Source: Flavobacteria bacterium RIFCSPLOWO2_12_FULL_31_7
GTDB lineage: Bacteria > Bacteroidota > Bacteroidia > Flavobacteriales > Flavobacteriaceae
DNA: 8,122 nt
Assembly (NCBI GenBank): GCA_001800945.1
Contig: MGWJ01000101.1
Location: forward strand, 1 to 8,122
Direction: 5' to 3'
Under the pieces are notes generated by a model. The model searched no databases and was not told the origin of the DNA. It saw only the letters and a list, made by a program, of their open reading frames with translations. Positions 6,650 to 8,122 of this stretch are shown here, piece after piece; position 1 is the first letter of the stretch, and every line of letters starts with the position of its first letter. The translations under genes and the position numbers were made by a program.

Positions 6650-6684
6650 AAAAATCCCGATACATATGGTATCGGGATTTTTTT
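6650..6684 (+). terminator. Rho-independent terminator, probably bidirectional
   Basis: A perfect 14-bp stem (6650-6663 with 6669-6682) closes a 5-base loop, with a GC-rich core (TCCCGAT/ATCGGGA) and a T-run up to 6684. It begins 6 bp after the rsmD stop. Because the left arm starts with a run of A, the opposite strand also reads stem plus T-run, so it can also end the leftward lipoprotein transcript whose gene stops at 6729. Confidence 0.92.
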
Positions 6685-6728
6685 GCATTGTAACTAAAAA
6701 CTAAACAATTAAAACTATATGTAAATCA

Positions 6729-7232
6729 TTATTTTCTAATGAACAACAAAGTATAATATTTTTTTCCATTTGAATCTGCTTTAACAGCTAATCCAAAATG
6801 TGTGTGTGCTCCTTCTAAATTTGCTTTATGAGTTGGACTTGCATTCCATCCTGCCAATGCTGATGCTGGTGTATTAAAACCTGCGGCTACATTTTCACTA
6901 ACACTAATTGCTCCTATAGCATTTCTTAATGTTGCAGATCTTTGATCGAAATTATCATGACTTGCTACTCCATTTGTTATCATATAATCATCATGAGTAG
7001 ATGCTAAATAGGAAATTTCATTTATAATAGTTAAAGCGTTTAAACCTTTACTAACTCTGTCTTGATTAACTAAATCTAATAATTCTACTTCAAAAGCTGA
7101 ATGTGTATAGTTATTTAAAGTAATAGTAGGTTGTGTAGCTACTTCTGGAGTAGCATCTGCTCCTGAACATGATAATAAAGTTAGAGATAAACCTAAGATT
7201 ACTAAACTTCTTAAAAACATTATTTTTTTCAT
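6729..7232 (-). CDS. CAP (SCP/PR-1-like) domain lipoprotein
   Basis: The 167-residue product starts with a lipoprotein signal: positive residues, a hydrophobic stretch, and the lipobox L-L-S-C with the lipidated Cys at 22, followed by S-G-A-D. It should be anchored in the outer or inner membrane and face the periplasm or the surface. After a Thr/Pro linker (about 28-42), residues about 47-166 form one CAP domain with the usual marks: L-L-D-L-V-N-Q-D-R (51-59), the first His (92, S-H-D-N-F), S-E-N-V-A-A-G (112-118), W-x-x-S-P-T-H-K-A-N-L (129-139) and H-F-G-L-A-V (145-150). The role of bacterial CAP proteins is poorly defined; ligand binding or peptidase activity has been proposed. It is a single-gene unit with a strong promoter and a terminator shared with rsmD. 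The start at 7232 gives a full signal peptide; M5 is an in-frame alternative. Confidence 0.92.
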   Translation of the reverse strand: MKKIMFLRSLVILGLSLTLLSCSGADATPEVATQPTITLNNYTHSAFEVELLDLVNQDRVSKGLNALTIINEISYLASTHDDYMITNGVASHDNFDQRSATLRNAIGAISVSENVAAGFNTPASALAGWNASPTHKANLEGAHTHFGLAVKADSNGKKYYTLLFIRK

Positions 7233-7262
7233 AACTATCGACTAAGTGATTGATTAACAGGA

Positions 7263-7293
7263 CAAATGTACATATTTTCAGATTAACTGCAAA
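7263..7293 (-). promoter_or_regulatory. Bacteroidetes-type promoter of the CAP lipoprotein gene
   Basis: Read leftward, a TTTG (7293-7290) is followed after exactly 19 bases by TACATTTG (7270-7263), which matches the Bacteroidetes housekeeping promoter (TTTG at -33, TAnnTTTG at -7) at both boxes and in spacing. Transcription would begin near 7256-7258, giving a leader of about 25 bases before the ATG at 7232. It is the best promoter match in the window. Confidence 0.8.
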
Positions 7294-7374
7294 TAAAATC
7301 GATGAAATACACTAAATTTTAACATTTTAACTCATTAAATTTCAATTAGTTATGATTCTTGTAAGTAAAAACAT

Positions 7375-7407
7375 AAAAAAATCCTAAGTGGTGTACTTAG
7401 GATTTTT
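7375..7407 (-). terminator. Rho-independent terminator of pdxH
   Basis: A perfect 13-bp stem (7377-7389 with 7395-7407) closes a 5-base loop. Read leftward the stem is followed by a run of seven T (complement of the A-run 7375-7381). It lies about 20 bp past the pdxH stop on that strand. The 196 bp between pdxH and the lipoprotein gene hold this hairpin and the lipoprotein promoter; I see no further gene there. Confidence 0.9.
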
Positions 7408-7428
7408 AAAAATATATGTATTTGATTA

Positions 7429-8070
7429 TCAAGGAGATAATCTTTCTATTTTCCAACTGAAATCTTCGTTTAAATGATATCTGATTCTATCGTGTAATCG
7501 GTTGGCTCTTCCTTGCCAAAATTCAACTTCTACTGGTCTGACTAAAAAGCCACCCCAATTTTCTGGACGTTTAATTTCTGAACCTGTTAATTTAGTTTCC
7601 AATGCTTTTAGTTTATCATCTAAATAATCACGTGAAGGAATGACTTCACTTTGATTCGAAACTATTGCACCCAGTTTACTTCCTTCCGGGCGAGAATCGA
7701 AATAATTATCAGAAATAATTGCAGCCGTTTTTTCTGCAATACCTTTAATAATTACTTGACGTTCTAGTAAAGGCCAAAAAAACGATAAACAAATATTAGG
7801 ATTTTGTTGTATTGCTCTTCCTTTTTCTGAATTGTAATTAGTGTAGAAAATAAAACCTTCTTCGTTAAACTTTTTTAAGAGCACTACTCTGCTTTTTGGA
7901 AATCCATCTAATCCTATAGAAGAAACAGTCATGGCATTTACTTCTCCATCTTCTTGTTCTTCTGCTTCATAAAACCATTTATGAAACAATTGAATGGCAT
8001 CATCTGGAATTGTATTTTCTAACAATTCACTTTTCTCGTATGATTTTCTATAATCTGATAAATCTTTCAT
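7429..8070 (-). CDS. pdxH: Pyridoxamine 5'-phosphate oxidase (PNPOx)
   Basis: PdxH uses FMN and O2 to oxidise pyridoxine or pyridoxamine 5'-phosphate to pyridoxal 5'-phosphate, the last step of de novo and salvage vitamin B6 supply, in the cytoplasm. The 213 residues fit the family length. The N-terminal Y-R-K-S-Y (7-11), the FMN-binding split-barrel strands with S-R-V-V-L-L-K (60-66), F-Y-T-N-Y-N-S-E-K-G (75-84) and Q-V-I-I-K-G (105-110), the S-R-P-E-G-S-K-L-G (126-134) loop, and the C-terminal W-G-G-F-x-V-x-P (172-179), E-F-W-Q-G-R-x-x-R-L-H-D-R (183-195) are all present. R191 and H193 of R-L-H-D-R correspond to the substrate-binding Arg/His pair known in E. coli. The gene is complete. No TAnnTTTG box is visible in the 52 bases upstream, so it may be transcribed from beyond the right edge. 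Confidence 0.97.
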   Translation of the reverse strand: MKDLSDYRKSYEKSELLENTIPDDAIQLFHKWFYEAEEQEDGEVNAMTVSSIGLDGFPKSRVVLLKKFNEEGFIFYTNYNSEKGRAIQQNPNICLSFFWPLLERQVIIKGIAEKTAAIISDNYFDSRPEGSKLGAIVSNQSEVIPSRDYLDDKLKALETKLTGSEIKRPENWGGFLVRPVEVEFWQGRANRLHDRIRYHLNEDFSWKIERLSP

Positions 8071-8122
8071 GTTTTTAGGTAAAGTTTAAAAATTGGAAAA
8101 AACTTTATGATTTTCTTATTTT

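Noticed and set aside
1..8122. CRISPR arrays, tRNA/rRNA genes, insertion sequences, phage or toxin-antitoxin modules
   Set aside because: I looked for them on both strands and saw no repeat-spacer pattern, cloverleaf, transposase or integrase-like protein.

Overview
The window looks like an ordinary stretch of chromosome from a member of the Flavobacteriaceae, most likely Flavobacterium or a close relative. The DNA is strongly AT-rich and the genes lack Shine-Dalgarno sequences. At least one promoter has the Bacteroidetes form (TTTG, 19 bp, TAnnTTTG). The gene content also fits: a Kdo-activating enzyme (so an LPS outer membrane), a DUF3822-type protein overlapping rsmD, and a flavobacterial-style YitT protein. 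The genus call is an inference from this content.

Layout, left to right. Position 1-429 is the 3' part of a potassium-channel-like membrane protein that enters from the left edge. Two small membrane-anchored proteins of unknown function follow (500-871, 962-1414). A YitT family membrane protein (1435-2403) is followed 2 bp later by an unrecognised 187-aa protein (2406-2969) whose layout faintly recalls a caspase/CHAT fold without its catalytic pair. That rightward group meets, tail to tail with a 17-bp overlap, a leftward pair: an SF1 RecD/Dda-like helicase (5139-3721) and then kdsB (3690-2953). A divergent promoter region near 5140-5246 separates the helicase from a rightward pair, the DUF3822-like protein (5247-6050) and rsmD (6047-6643), joined by an ATGA overlap. 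A strong, probably two-way terminator (6650-6684) lies between rsmD and a leftward CAP-domain lipoprotein (7232-6729) that has the best promoter in the window. Last comes a leftward pdxH (8070-7429) with its own terminator.

Functionally these are mostly housekeeping genes: envelope (kdsB, YitT, lipoprotein, ion channel), DNA metabolism (helicase), ribosome maturation (rsmD) and cofactor supply (pdxH). I saw no transposase, integrase, CRISPR array, tRNA, rRNA, phage gene or toxin-antitoxin pair, and no clear sign of a new multi-gene system. The observations most worth checking are the possible degenerate caspase-like protein beside YitT, the acidic tail on RsmD, the promoter architecture and the corrected start of the DUF3822-like gene.
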